The notes beneath the pieces are model-generated. The model made no database searches. It had not been told where the DNA came from and saw only the letters and a list, made by a program, of their open reading frames with translations. This document shows positions 43,929-53,089 of a stretch of DNA of 64,000 nucleotides, piece after piece (position 1 is the stretch's first letter; each line of letters begins with the position of its first letter). Source of the stretch: an uncultured Tateyamaria sp. (GTDB lineage: Bacteria > Pseudomonadota > Alphaproteobacteria > Rhodobacterales > Rhodobacteraceae); assembly GCF_947503465.1 (NCBI RefSeq), contig NZ_CANNDN010000001.1, positions 1,860,001-1,924,000 on the forward strand, given 5' to 3'. Position numbers and translations under genes: made by a program.

Positions 43929-44855
43929 ATGTCCACATCCCCCAAATTCAACCGCCGCACCGCCCTGATGGGCGCGGCTGCCCTGCCCCTCGCGGCAGCA
44001 ACTGCCACCCAGACGCGGGCCGCTGCGCCCATGCTGGGTGTGGCCCAGGCCCCGTATCGCAGGGTCAAGGTCGGCACGTTCGAAGTCACGACCCTGCTGG
44101 CCGGAACCCGGTCCGTCGAAGGCCCCCACAGCATCTTCGGGCTGAACGTGGATGCCGACACCTTCAACACCGTATCGGCCGAGGCAGGCCTGTCCACCGA
44201 CGCCGCACAGTTTTTCTTCACCCCGACGCTGGTCAACAACGGCACGGAGCTGGTCCTGTTTGACACCGGCCTGTCCGGCGCAGGCACCGTCGCCGCGATC
44301 GAGGCGGCAGGCTACACCGCTGATCAGGTGGACAAGGTCGTCATCACGCACATGCACGGCGATCACATCGGCGGGCTGTCGACCGATGGCACGCCCACCT
44401 TCGCAAATGCGGCCTATATGACCGGCGCGGCAGAATTCGATGCCTGGTCCGGCACCGGAAATGAAAACTTTGACGGCAAGGTCGCGCCCCTGGCCGAACA
44501 GATGACCATGCTGGACGATGGCGGGTCCGCCGCATCGGGCATCACGGCCATGGCCGCCTTCGGCCACACGCCCGGCCACATGGTCTACATGGTCGAGGAT
44601 GGTGGCACGCAACTGGTGATCGGCGCGGATTTTGCCAACCACTATGTCTGGTCCCTGGCCCACCCCGATTGGGAGGTTCGGTTCGACATGGACAAAGAGG
44701 CCGCCGCCGCCACACGCAAGCGTTTGCTGGACATGATGGCAACCGACCGCACCGCGTTCATCGGATACCACATGCCGTGGCCCGGCATCGGCTATGTCGT
44801 CAGCAACGGCGAAGGCGGCTATCGCTACGAGGCACACAGCTACCAACTGATGTGA
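43929..44855 (+). CDS. Exported metallo-beta-lactamase-fold hydrolase
   Basis: 308 residues. The N-terminus KFNRRTALMGAAALPLAAAT with RR and a hydrophobic stretch suggests a Tat signal. The metal site is VVITHMHGDHIGGL (HxHxDH), with later ligands in AFGHTPGHMVYM and GADFANH. It acts on ester or thioester substrates in the periplasm; the type is that of lactonase or glyoxalase II-like enzymes. Confidence 0.9.
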   Translation: MSTSPKFNRRTALMGAAALPLAAATATQTRAAAPMLGVAQAPYRRVKVGTFEVTTLLAGTRSVEGPHSIFGLNVDADTFNTVSAEAGLSTDAAQFFFTPTLVNNGTELVLFDTGLSGAGTVAAIEAAGYTADQVDKVVITHMHGDHIGGLSTDGTPTFANAAYMTGAAEFDAWSGTGNENFDGKVAPLAEQMTMLDDGGSAASGITAMAAFGHTPGHMVYMVEDGGTQLVIGADFANHYVWSLAHPDWEVRFDMDKEAAAATRKRLLDMMATDRTAFIGYHMPWPGIGYVVSNGEGGYRYEAHSYQLM

Positions 44856-44907
44856 TCACCCGGCAGATGGGCCAAGGACACCTCTGCCCTGCGACTGATC
44901 GAAACCG

Positions 44908-44929
44908 GGGCGGGCCATGCGGTCCGCCC
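44908..44929. terminator. Bidirectional hairpin between convergent genes
   Basis: GGGCGGGCC pairs with GGTCCGCCC around ATGC. The same 9-base arms occur in the terminator at 21808. No T run on the plus strand. Its right end touches the stop codon of the esterase gene. Confidence 0.55.
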
Positions 44930-45738
44930 TATACCTTTCCGGCCGCCGCCAGCCGATCCCAGGCATAGCCCAGAAAGCTGCGCCGGAACGAATGCCCCCC
45001 GGGAAACGTGCAGAACTCAAGCACATCGCCTGCGGCGTTTGCCTGACGCGCACACTCCAAATCCTCCAGCGCGCGGGCCGGTTCGGAGGGGCCGTACGCG
45101 CCCAGCGCCCGGTACATCCTCAGCACCTCGGTCACATCGCCCTGCCGGGTCGATGCAATGGCACGCCCGGCCAGGGGCACGGTCCGGTCCTCGGTTCCGT
45201 GGATGTGAATGACACTGGCGGGGGCGACGCAGGTGTCGGGCGGGCCCTGCCAGAAGGTCCCCGATACTGGCGCGAAACCTGCAAACAGATCGGGGCGGTT
45301 GCAGGCCAGTTCCCATGTCACCATCCCCCCGGCCGAAAAGCCGGACATCATGATCCGGTCCGGATCAATGGCAAACCGTGTGGTGGCATCCGCGATCACC
45401 GCATCAAAATACGCCATCTCGGCCTTGCCGGTGCTGGTGACATTGCTGGGCACACCGGGGATGTCCCAATCGGGACCGGCCGATTTCACCGCGACAAAGG
45501 CAAGACCCATATCCGACACCATTCTGCGCATGTTCCTGTTGCGCATCGCGCCACTGGCCGACCCGCGATAGCCATGGGCAAACACGATGGCCCCCACGGG
45601 CGTGACGCCATCATGCCCCTCTGGCATGGCGATACGGTAATGCCGGTCGCCCAAGGGGCAGTTGGTGTCGGGGCCACAGGCCAACGCAGGCGACGCAAGC
45701 CCCAGCGCAGCAAGCAACAGGGATATTCGAAGGAACAT
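44929..45738 (-). CDS. PHB depolymerase-like exported esterase
   Basis: 269 residues from the ATG giving MFLRISLLLAALGLASPALA, a Sec signal. Lipase-type nucleophile elbow IMMSGFSAGGMVTWELA, oxyanion region AIVFAHGYRGSAS and the His near FPGGHSFRRSFLG. Related to LpqC / poly(3-hydroxybutyrate) depolymerase-type esterases. The many Cys residues (CGPDTNCPLG, CVAP, CTFPGG) suggest disulphides in the periplasm. Confidence 0.88.
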   Translation of the reverse strand: MFLRISLLLAALGLASPALACGPDTNCPLGDRHYRIAMPEGHDGVTPVGAIVFAHGYRGSASGAMRNRNMRRMVSDMGLAFVAVKSAGPDWDIPGVPSNVTSTGKAEMAYFDAVIADATTRFAIDPDRIMMSGFSAGGMVTWELACNRPDLFAGFAPVSGTFWQGPPDTCVAPASVIHIHGTEDRTVPLAGRAIASTRQGDVTEVLRMYRALGAYGPSEPARALEDLECARQANAAGDVLEFCTFPGGHSFRRSFLGYAWDRLAAAGKV

Positions 45739-45819
45739 GGTGCACTTTCCCAAAGGTCATCTGTGCGGTCAGGATGCGCAGCGAAGGCGTCGGCGCAATT
45801 CACATGGCCGTGTACGGCT

Positions 45820-46851
45820 TCACGCCGCGTAGAAGAAACTGGGCGGGGTTTGCGTCGGATCCACCGCATTCAGCCCCAGCCACTTGCGGATCAGCGGCGC
45901 ATCCCGTTTCCGCACGGCCCGCCGCGCCATCTTTTGTGCGCGGCGGTGCGGGAATCGGCCGCCAAAACTGGCTTCGAACTGCTGAAAGGCGCTGCTGGAC
46001 ATCACGCCGCGCATGTCGTCCCCCAAAAGCAGGCTTTCGCTGTCAACGCCCTGGGCGGTGATCACCTCGTGCCGTTCAAACAGCAGATGAAAATAGGTCA
46101 CGACCCGTTGGGTGCGCTTTTGAACAGTTTGCCCGTCGACAAGATGCGCGGCGGGTATCAACACCTCAGGCGCACCAAAATGCGACTCGCATCGGGGATC
46201 GCGGATCAGAATGCGGTGCTGCGGCGACACGGTCACAGGGGCCTCTGCCCCCAGAAACCCCTCCGCCAGGGTCACGGGCGCCGCCCGGCCCAGTCCCGGC
46301 ACGGACGACGAAGCAACCCACAACACAGGCTCCGGTCCGCCATCGCGGGTGGGCACAAGGTCACCCGGCACAATCCGGTCCACGGGGACGGGCCCGTCCA
46401 CCGTGTCGATCAAGGTGCCACTGGCAAAACAGGCAAAGCTGTAATCCTCTTCCACACGGTCATAGGTGTAGAAGCCCGGCGACTGGCCGTTGTTGAAATT
46501 GTTGAAATACCATTGCTCAAGATCGAAATTGGGCGACCACACCACCTGCACGACCTCGCCCTGGGGGTTCAGACCCTCGAACACGATCGCGCCTTCATTG
46601 CCGCTCAGCGGATCACTTCGGATCACGGTCGCATTTTCGATCGACGTGCCCCCGTTGCCCATGAAGGACAACGAATACACCTCACCCACTTCAAACAGGC
46701 GCGGGTCGTCATCATCCGCGCTGGACGTTATGACCAGATTGCGGGTCGACGTGGGCGGATAATCGAACGTGCTAGTGCCGTTGCCAGAATTGACGTTGTT
46801 GCCGGTAGAGGCGGCAAACTCATTGTTTTCGGCATAAAACGTAAATGGCAT
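45820..46851 (-). CDS. Hint-domain protein
   Basis: 343 residues. The N-terminal 140 residues are beta-rich and without a signal peptide (MPFTFYAENNEFAASTGNNV). Then the Hint core starts with YSFACFASGTLIDTVDGPVP (Cys at the splice-like junction) and VDRIVPGDLVPTRDGGP, followed by VSPQHRILI and YFHLLFERHEVI. Such Hint_2 proteins are frequent in roseobacters; the C-terminal part is basic. They resemble self-cleaving Hedgehog/intein modules; cleavage here is untested. A hairpin lies between it and nadE. Confidence 0.85.
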   Translation of the reverse strand: MPFTFYAENNEFAASTGNNVNSGNGTSTFDYPPTSTRNLVITSSADDDDPRLFEVGEVYSLSFMGNGGTSIENATVIRSDPLSGNEGAIVFEGLNPQGEVVQVVWSPNFDLEQWYFNNFNNGQSPGFYTYDRVEEDYSFACFASGTLIDTVDGPVPVDRIVPGDLVPTRDGGPEPVLWVASSSVPGLGRAAPVTLAEGFLGAEAPVTVSPQHRILIRDPRCESHFGAPEVLIPAAHLVDGQTVQKRTQRVVTYFHLLFERHEVITAQGVDSESLLLGDDMRGVMSSSAFQQFEASFGGRFPHRRAQKMARRAVRKRDAPLIRKWLGLNAVDPTQTPPSFFYAA

Positions 46852-46885
46852 CGGGCGCGGATCCTTTCCCGCGCACCAAAGCCTC

Positions 46886-46917
46886 GACGGTGCTTAGCTT
46901 TCATTAAGCACTCCGTC
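46886..46917. terminator. Hairpin between nadE and the Hint gene
   Basis: GACGGTGCTTA pairs with TAAGCACTCCGTC (11 bp with a CT bulge). It follows nadE on the minus strand and precedes the Hint gene by 35 bp. Termination is likely but the T tract is missing. Confidence 0.5.
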
Positions 46918-46952
46918 AGCGCCGCCAAAATCTGCCGACAATTCGCCGAAAA

Positions 46953-48611
46953 TCAGCTTGGATCACGCCACCGGTTCACGATGGGATAGCGGCGGTCCAG
47001 CCAGAAGGCGCGCTTGGTCAGGCGCGCACCGGGGGCCGATTGAAAGCGTTTGTATTCGCTCAGATAAATCAACCGCTCGACCTTGCGCGCGACATCGGCG
47101 TCAAACCCGGCGGCCACGCAATCGGCAATGGACCCGTCCTGATCCACCAGAATATCCAGCAACGCATCAAGGTCCGGATAATCCGGCAGGCTATCGCTGT
47201 CCTTCTGGTCGTCGCGCAGCTCGGCCGAAGGCGGCTTGGTGATGATCCGGTCCGGGATCACCTCGCCCGGATTGCCCATCATCCAGTCGCGGTGATTGGC
47301 GTTGCGCCAGCGGCAGGTTTCAAACACGCGGGTCTTGTACAGATCCTTGATCGGATTGTAGCCACCCGCCATGTCGCCATAGATCGTGGCATAGCCCACC
47401 GCGACCTCGGACTTGTTGCCGGTGGTCAGCAGCATCTCGCCAAACTTGTTGGACAGCGCCATCAGCAGCAGACTGCGAATGCGGCTTTGGATGTTCTCTT
47501 CGGTCAGCCCCTCGTCCAGCCCCTCGAACAGCGGCGCCAGGGTCGATGTCACGGCCGCCCGCGTTTCGGCAATGGGAACATAGTCATAGTGACAGCCCAG
47601 GGCCTTTGCGCAGGCCTCGGCATCCTCCAGCGAATGGGACGACGTGTACTCGGACGGCAGCATGACACAGCGCACATTCTCGGGGCCCAAGGCGTCGGCT
47701 GCAATTGTCGCCACCAGCGCCGAATCCACGCCCCCCGACATGCCCAGCAACACCTTCCTGAACCCGGTCTTGCCGCAATAATCGCGCAGGGACGTGACCA
47801 TGACGCGGTAATCCTGCTCCCAGGCGTCGGGATGAAGGGCCTTCTCGCCGGCGACCACGCGCCAGCCCTCCCGGCCGCGTTGCAGATCCACGTGGGCCAC
47901 CATCTCGTCAAATACGGGCAGTTTCAGGGCCAGCGCCCCACCAGGGTTCAGGGCGAAACTGCCGCCATCGAACACCTGATCATCCTGCCCGCCGACCATG
48001 TTCAGATAGATCAGCGGCAGACCCGTCTCGACCACACGGGCGACCATATGGTTCAGCCGCGTCTCGAACTTGTCCCGGTAATAGGGCGATCCGTTGGGCA
48101 CGAGCAGGAACTCGGCCCCCGTCTCCTGCAATGTCTCGGACACTTCGGGGTGCCAGGCATCTTCGCAGATCGGGCTGCCCACACGCGTGTTGCCCACGGA
48201 ATAGGGGCCGCCCAGGGGACCGGCATCGAAAATGCGGACTTCGTCAAAAACGGTCTCGTTGGGCAGGTTGTGCTTCAGCAGACGGCTGACGATCTTGCCA
48301 CCGCGACAGATCAGGTAGGCGTTGTAAAGCGCGGCACCCTCGGTCCAGGGGCACCCGATGGCAAGGGTCGGCCCCGCGGCACAGTCAGCGGCCAGCGCCT
48401 CGACCGCTTTCATGGCCGCGGTATGAAAGGCGGGCTTCATGACCAGGTCCTGGGCATTGTAGCCGGTGATGAACATCTCGGGCAGAGCGACGATATCGGC
48501 CCCGGCGTCCCGCCCCGCCGCCCAGGCGGCACGCGCCTTGTCCGCATTGCCTGAAATGTCACCCACAACCGGGTTCAACTGGCCCAGGGTAATGCGAAAT
48601 CGTTCGGCCAT
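46953..48611 (-). CDS. nadE: Glutamine-dependent NAD+ synthetase
   Basis: 552 residues. The N-terminal nitrilase-like amidase holds the triad Glu in IVALPEMFITGYNAQ, Lys in LLKHNLPNETVFDE and Cys in GSPICEDAWHPE. The C-terminal synthetase has the P-loop LGMSGGVDSALVATI and GNKSEVAVGYATIYGDMAGG. It amidates deamido-NAD+ made by NadD (16752). It starts 262 bp from the MORN gene. Confidence 0.95.
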   Translation of the reverse strand: MAERFRITLGQLNPVVGDISGNADKARAAWAAGRDAGADIVALPEMFITGYNAQDLVMKPAFHTAAMKAVEALAADCAAGPTLAIGCPWTEGAALYNAYLICRGGKIVSRLLKHNLPNETVFDEVRIFDAGPLGGPYSVGNTRVGSPICEDAWHPEVSETLQETGAEFLLVPNGSPYYRDKFETRLNHMVARVVETGLPLIYLNMVGGQDDQVFDGGSFALNPGGALALKLPVFDEMVAHVDLQRGREGWRVVAGEKALHPDAWEQDYRVMVTSLRDYCGKTGFRKVLLGMSGGVDSALVATIAADALGPENVRCVMLPSEYTSSHSLEDAEACAKALGCHYDYVPIAETRAAVTSTLAPLFEGLDEGLTEENIQSRIRSLLLMALSNKFGEMLLTTGNKSEVAVGYATIYGDMAGGYNPIKDLYKTRVFETCRWRNANHRDWMMGNPGEVIPDRIITKPPSAELRDDQKDSDSLPDYPDLDALLDILVDQDGSIADCVAAGFDADVARKVERLIYLSEYKRFQSAPGARLTKRAFWLDRRYPIVNRWRDPS

Positions 48612-48694
48612 ATGGCAGCTCCTTCAACGTCCCGGCTGATGTAGCAGAAAGCAGGTCAGAGGGAACCCACCCGCGACATCGGCACCACGCCCCC

Positions 48695-48740
48695 CTTCTT
48701 CTGGCCGGAAATACTTCGGGGGTTTGGGGGCTGGCCCCCA
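48695..48740. repeat. Roseobacter-type intergenic REP hairpin
   Basis: CTTCTTCTGGCCGGAAATAC followed by TTCGGGGGTTT and GGGGGCTGGCCCCC. Located in the 262-bp region between the divergent nadE and MORN genes. Confidence 0.65.
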
Positions 48741-48873
48741 ATCGATCATGTCGTCGCGGCACGCGGCCTTTGGATCACGGCCCCTTGAACCCCATTGCCC
48801 CCCGCCGCCCCCTGTCCTACGCTCTGGGCGCCTGCGATGGATGGGGCAGGCCAACGAATCTGAGAGGTGAGCC

Positions 48874-50262
48874 ATGTCCGTGCGCGGATTGATCTTCTGC
48901 CTATGCCTTGCACCGGCGGCTGTGCTGGCCCAGTCGGGCAACGTGCTGACCAAGCAATATGACGATGGCGGCGTGTACGAGGGCACCTTTCGCGGGGGGC
49001 TTCAGCACGGGACCGGCACCTACCGGCTGCCCAACGGCTATGAATATTCCGGCGAATGGGTAGACGGAGAGATCAAGGGGACCGGCACCGCACGCTTTCC
49101 CAACGGCTCAATCTATGAAGGCACGTTTGCCAAGGGCAAACCCGACGGCTTTGGCAAGATCACCTTCGCCGATGGCGGCACCTATGAAGGTGATTGGCAG
49201 GGTGGCGCGATCCTTGGAACAGGTGTCGCCCTCTATGCCAACGGGGTCCGGTACGAAGGCCAGTTTCGCAATGCCAAGCACCATGGCAAGGGGGTCATGC
49301 AATCGCCCGGCGGCTACGAATACAAGGGCGACTGGATCGACGGCATCAAACAGGGCATGGGGGTCATCACCTATCCCGACGGCTCGGTCTATGACGGCCA
49401 GATCGAGGCGGGCAAACGCCAGGGAGAGGGCAAGCTGACCACACCTGACGGGCTGGTCTATGTGGGCCTCTGGGCCGATGGGCAGATCGACGGCACCGGC
49501 ACGCTGACCCAACCCAATGGCGACGTGTACGAGGGCGACCTCGTGTCGGGCAAACGCGAGGGCAAGGGGCGCGTCACCTATGCCAACGGCGACGTCTACG
49601 AAGGACAGTTCACCGATGACCGCCGGCAGGGTCAGGGCACCTTCATCGGCAATGACGGCTATACCTATATCGGCGAATGGGCCGAGGGCCAGATCGAGGG
49701 CACGGGCCGCGTCACTTATCCCGATGGCTCGGTCTACGAAGGACAGTTCGTGGATGACTTGCCACAGGGAACCGGCAAGATCACCTATACCGACGGCTCC
49801 GTCTACGAAGGCGCGTGGATCGCCGGTGTGATCGAAGGCCAGGGCAAGATTACCTATCCCAACGGCATCGTCTACGAGGGCGGGTTCCGGAATGCCCGCA
49901 ATCACGGCACTGGCGTGATGACCTATGCCGACGGCTATCGCTATGAAGGGGCATGGGTCGACGGCAAACGCCAAGGCACCGGCACGGCCACATATCCCGA
50001 TGGCACGATCTATACCGGAGAGTTCCTGAACGGGCAGCGTCACGGCCAGGGCAAGATCGTTATGGCCGATGGGTTCACCTATGAAGGCGCCTGGGAAAAC
50101 GGCGAAATCAATGGCCAGGGGATTGCCACCTACGCCAGCGGTGACGTCTACGAGGGCAACTTCCAGAACGGCAAGCGCCAGGGTGTGGGCACCATGCGCT
50201 ACGCCACCGGCGAAGAGGCCACCGGCGAATGGAACAGCGGGGCGCTGAATGAAGACAGCTGA
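48874..50262 (+). CDS. Exported MORN-repeat protein (18 repeats)
   Basis: 462 residues. A Sec signal peptide (MSVRGLIFCLCLAPAAVLA) is followed by QSGNVLTKQYDDGGVYEGTF. I count 18 repeats of about 23 residues of the form YEGxFxxGxxxGxGxxxxxDG, plus a partial last one. MORN repeats form elongated beta-sheets that bind lipids or partner proteins; exported bacterial examples are presumably periplasmic or surface-bound. Its stop overlaps the start of the following gene by 14 bp. Confidence 0.9.
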   Translation: MSVRGLIFCLCLAPAAVLAQSGNVLTKQYDDGGVYEGTFRGGLQHGTGTYRLPNGYEYSGEWVDGEIKGTGTARFPNGSIYEGTFAKGKPDGFGKITFADGGTYEGDWQGGAILGTGVALYANGVRYEGQFRNAKHHGKGVMQSPGGYEYKGDWIDGIKQGMGVITYPDGSVYDGQIEAGKRQGEGKLTTPDGLVYVGLWADGQIDGTGTLTQPNGDVYEGDLVSGKREGKGRVTYANGDVYEGQFTDDRRQGQGTFIGNDGYTYIGEWAEGQIEGTGRVTYPDGSVYEGQFVDDLPQGTGKITYTDGSVYEGAWIAGVIEGQGKITYPNGIVYEGGFRNARNHGTGVMTYADGYRYEGAWVDGKRQGTGTATYPDGTIYTGEFLNGQRHGQGKIVMADGFTYEGAWENGEINGQGIATYASGDVYEGNFQNGKRQGVGTMRYATGEEATGEWNSGALNEDS

Positions 50263-50941
50263 GGCGACCGGCGTCGTCCTGTGCCTGCTGGCCACCACGG
50301 CAAAGGCGGATTGGCATTTTGTCGAGGACTGGACCGACCCGGTCAACGGGTTCGAGGCCAAGGCGGCGGTCAGCACCGCTGACGATGGCACAGCGCTGCA
50401 TCTCTACCGCAATCCGATTGGACGGGTATATGCCCTGATCACCCTTCCCGACGGCACACCCGACATCGTCCGCGAAGGCATGGTGGCGTCCCTTGCGCCC
50501 GAAGGGTTCGACCCCAAGCAGATCGAGGCGCGCACCGAACAGGGGCGCGTCATCGAATTTGCGACCAGCACGGGCCGGGCCCTGCGCGACAGGCTGTGGC
50601 ATGGCGAAGGGTCGGCCCCTGCCTTCGGCACCCTGCACGACATCGTCGAAGCCCCCAGCCTCACCGCAACCCTGTCGCTGGTCGACGGGACCCAGCACAG
50701 CGCCACGTGGTCCATGGACGGTGCCGGTGCGCCCATCGCGCAGGCCATCGGCATCACCATCGAAGGGGCCGCCGCGGGCGACGCATGGGACGATGCCGCG
50801 GCCCAGGCCCTCCTGGCGGCCATGACGATTTGCCAGTTCCCCAAGCTTGACGTGACCTGCGTGCAAAAGGTCACCGCCTGTTCGGACAAGATCAGCGTCG
50901 ACCGCGACATCGACGGTTTTGACGCCTGCATCGCACAATAA
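50249..50941 (+). CDS. Exported protein of unknown function following the MORN gene
   Basis: 230 residues. The start ATG lies 14 bp before the MORN gene's stop. Signal peptide MKTAEATGVVLCLLATTAKA, then DWHFVEDWTDPVNGFEAKAA. The pattern (two ~80-residue beta-rich halves, C-terminal CVQKVTACSDKISVDRDIDG) resembles IalB-type invasion-associated proteins only loosely. Four cysteines near the C-terminus may form disulphides. It is translationally coupled to the MORN protein and probably acts with it. Confidence 0.7.
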   Translation: MKTAEATGVVLCLLATTAKADWHFVEDWTDPVNGFEAKAAVSTADDGTALHLYRNPIGRVYALITLPDGTPDIVREGMVASLAPEGFDPKQIEARTEQGRVIEFATSTGRALRDRLWHGEGSAPAFGTLHDIVEAPSLTATLSLVDGTQHSATWSMDGAGAPIAQAIGITIEGAAAGDAWDDAAAQALLAAMTICQFPKLDVTCVQKVTACSDKISVDRDIDGFDACIAQ

Positions 50942-51121
50942 GCCCCGCGCGCCTGCACCGGCATGCAACCCCTGACCCGCCACCTGTGCGCGCAGGATCA
51001 CAGGCCCGGCGCATCGGCGCCAGACTCATAAATTTTACGATTTATTCACACTCATGACACCATCCGTCTTGGTAAGGTTACCCCGGAAAACGCCGCAGAC
51101 GGCACATAGTGGGGGAACGCG
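50942..51121. other. Intergenic region before the 96-aa gene
   Basis: 180 bases. An AT-rich segment at 51029-51060 (TAAATTTTACGATTTATTCA) is the likely promoter area of the small gene at 51122. No terminator was assigned. Confidence 0.4.
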
Positions 51122-51412
51122 ATGCGTGTCACGACACAGAACCTGACAGGGTCGGCCACCGGGTACAAACCGATGACCGCCCATGATCTGAGGGACTTCC
51201 AAAAACGCTGGGCCGCGTTCCATCCCATCGCCAAATCCATGTACGGTCTGCCGGACCTGTCTCAGGATCAGGCCGAAACGCTTTATTGGCTGATCGAACT
51301 GTCCAACCAGGCGTGCACGGATACCCGCCAGCCCCTGCCGCCCTGTCCGGTCGCAGCCTTCGACCTGGCACCGCCCAGGCTATCAGCCACGCACAGCCGC
51401 CCCGACGGCTGA
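51122..51412 (+). CDS. Small protein of unknown function (96 aa)
   Basis: 96 residues with GGGGGAA 5 bases upstream. Sequence begins MRVTTQNLTGSATGYKPMTA and contains FQKRWAAFHPIAKSMYGLPD and a Cys-containing C-terminus (PLPPCPVAAFDLAPPRLSAT). The first 65 residues look helical. No family recognised. It stands alone and is followed by a strong dyad element. Confidence 0.6.
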   Translation: MRVTTQNLTGSATGYKPMTAHDLRDFQKRWAAFHPIAKSMYGLPDLSQDQAETLYWLIELSNQACTDTRQPLPPCPVAAFDLAPPRLSATHSRPDG

Positions 51413-51459
51413 TGTGGTGATCCGGTTTCGGGGCGTTTCCTTCCAGTACGCCCCGAGAT

Positions 51460-51531
51460 GGCCGGACATGCACCCGCGTATCCTTGAGGTCACCCGCGTT
51501 TCGTTCTGGTGACACCGGTGCACGTCCGGCC
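51460..51531. repeat. Large nested dyad between convergent genes
   Basis: Outer arms GGCCGGACATGCACC (51460-51474) and GGTGCACGTCCGGCC (51517-51531) pair with one mismatch. Nested inside, GGTCACC (51488-51494) faces GGTGAC (51508-51513). A separate CGGGGCG/CGCCCCG hairpin lies at 51429-51455. Together they could act as a bidirectional terminator. Confidence 0.7.
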
Positions 51532-51559
51532 ATCCCAACACATCGCGGGTCAATGCCCG

Positions 51560-53089
51560 CTAGACCACCTTGCCCGCCGACATCCGGTCCAGAAACGCCT
51601 CGGCCTCCGCCAAAACGGTGGCACGCCGGTCTTCATCCATCCGGTCCCACGTCCGGTACATGTTCCCCATCCGCGCGTTGTTCGAAAACCGGTCCCGGTG
51701 CCGGTCCAGAAAATGCCAGTAAAGCAGGTTGAACGGACACGCCCCCTCGCCCGTCTTCACGCTCACCTTGTAATGACACCCCTTGCAGTAATCCGACATC
51801 CGGTTGATGTAGGCGCCCGACGACACATAGGGCTTCGACGCAATCACACCCCCGTCGGCAAACAGCGACATGCCCACCACATTGGGTGCCTCCACCCACT
51901 CGAACGCATCGGCATAGACGGCCAGGTACCACTCCGACACCTCGGCAGGGTCCAGCCCCGCAAGCAGGGCAAAGTTCCCCGTCACCATCAACCGCTGGAT
52001 ATGATGGGCATAGGCTTCGGCCCCGGTCTGCGCCACCGCTTTGGACACGCACCGCATACGCGTCTCGGCACCCCAGTAGAACGCGGGCAACTTGCGCTGA
52101 TGATTCAAGACATTGCGGCGGGGATACTCCGGCCCCTCATGGAAATAGATGCCGCGCACATATTCCCGCCAGCCGATGATCTGGCGAATAAACCCTTCGG
52201 CGGCATTGATGGGGGCATCGCCGTCCTTCCACGCCTGTTCGACGGCGCGGCACACCTCCAAAGGGTCCAGCAGGCCCACATTGATGTAAAGGCCCACGAC
52301 CGCGTGATACAAGAACCGGTTCTCGGCCAGCATCGCATCCTGAAAGTCGCCAAATTTCGGCAGCGCGTGCGACACGAAATGGGTCAACGCGCGCCGCGCC
52401 TGCCCCTGATCGGTGGCAAACCAGAACGGGCGCAGATCGCCAAAATGGTCGCCAAAGCGGCGCTCGACCATCGCCAGCACGTCCTCCACCACCGCATCCG
52501 GCGTGAACTGCATCGGCCCACCAAAATCGACATCATCGGGTGCCGGCTTGCGATTGTCGTGATCGTAATTCCACTTGTCCCCGGCAGGCTGGTCGCCCTC
52601 CATCAACAAGCCGGTCTTGCGGCGCATCTCGCGATAGAAATATTCCATGCGCAGCGCCTTGCGTCCCTCGGCCCAGGCCTCGAACGCGGCATGGGATGCA
52701 ATGAACCGGTCATCCTCCAACAGCGTGACCGTCAGCGGGCAGTCCTCAAGGGCCGCAATCAACCGGTACTCCCCGGGCCGCGTCGCAATCACCTCGGACA
52801 CGCCATGCTGGTCCGCCCGGCGCAACAGCTCGCCCGCAATCGACTGGCTGTTGTCGGTATCATCCAACTCGGAATAGGCCACCTGCCAGCCCGCATCGCG
52901 CAAGCGCGCTGCAAACTTGCGCATGGCGGCCAGAATGAACGCGATCTTCTTGGGATGATGGGGCACATAAGACCCCTCCTCCGCGACCTCGGCCATCACG
53001 ACGATGTCGCGGTCCTTGTCGGCAGCCTTCAACGCCGCCACACCCTCACTCAATTGGTCCCCAAGGACCAGGATCAACCGGCTCACCAC
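51560..53089 (-). CDS. Cryptochrome/photolyase family protein (FeS-BCP type)
   Basis: 509 residues. N-terminal SRLILVLGDQLSEGVAALKA, the DUF523-like start of FeS-BCP photolyase-related proteins. The C-terminal half holds conserved cysteines (SDYCKGCHYKVSVKTGEGAC) that ligate a 4Fe-4S cluster in the PhrB type of prokaryotic (6-4) photolyase. FAD would bind in the C-terminal helical domain. The likely role is light-driven repair of (6-4) photoproducts. The SDR gene upstream overlaps it by 7 bp. Confidence 0.92.
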   Translation of the reverse strand: MVSRLILVLGDQLSEGVAALKAADKDRDIVVMAEVAEEGSYVPHHPKKIAFILAAMRKFAARLRDAGWQVAYSELDDTDNSQSIAGELLRRADQHGVSEVIATRPGEYRLIAALEDCPLTVTLLEDDRFIASHAAFEAWAEGRKALRMEYFYREMRRKTGLLMEGDQPAGDKWNYDHDNRKPAPDDVDFGGPMQFTPDAVVEDVLAMVERRFGDHFGDLRPFWFATDQGQARRALTHFVSHALPKFGDFQDAMLAENRFLYHAVVGLYINVGLLDPLEVCRAVEQAWKDGDAPINAAEGFIRQIIGWREYVRGIYFHEGPEYPRRNVLNHQRKLPAFYWGAETRMRCVSKAVAQTGAEAYAHHIQRLMVTGNFALLAGLDPAEVSEWYLAVYADAFEWVEAPNVVGMSLFADGGVIASKPYVSSGAYINRMSDYCKGCHYKVSVKTGEGACPFNLLYWHFLDRHRDRFSNNARMGNMYRTWDRMDEDRRATVLAEAEAFLDRMSAGKVV

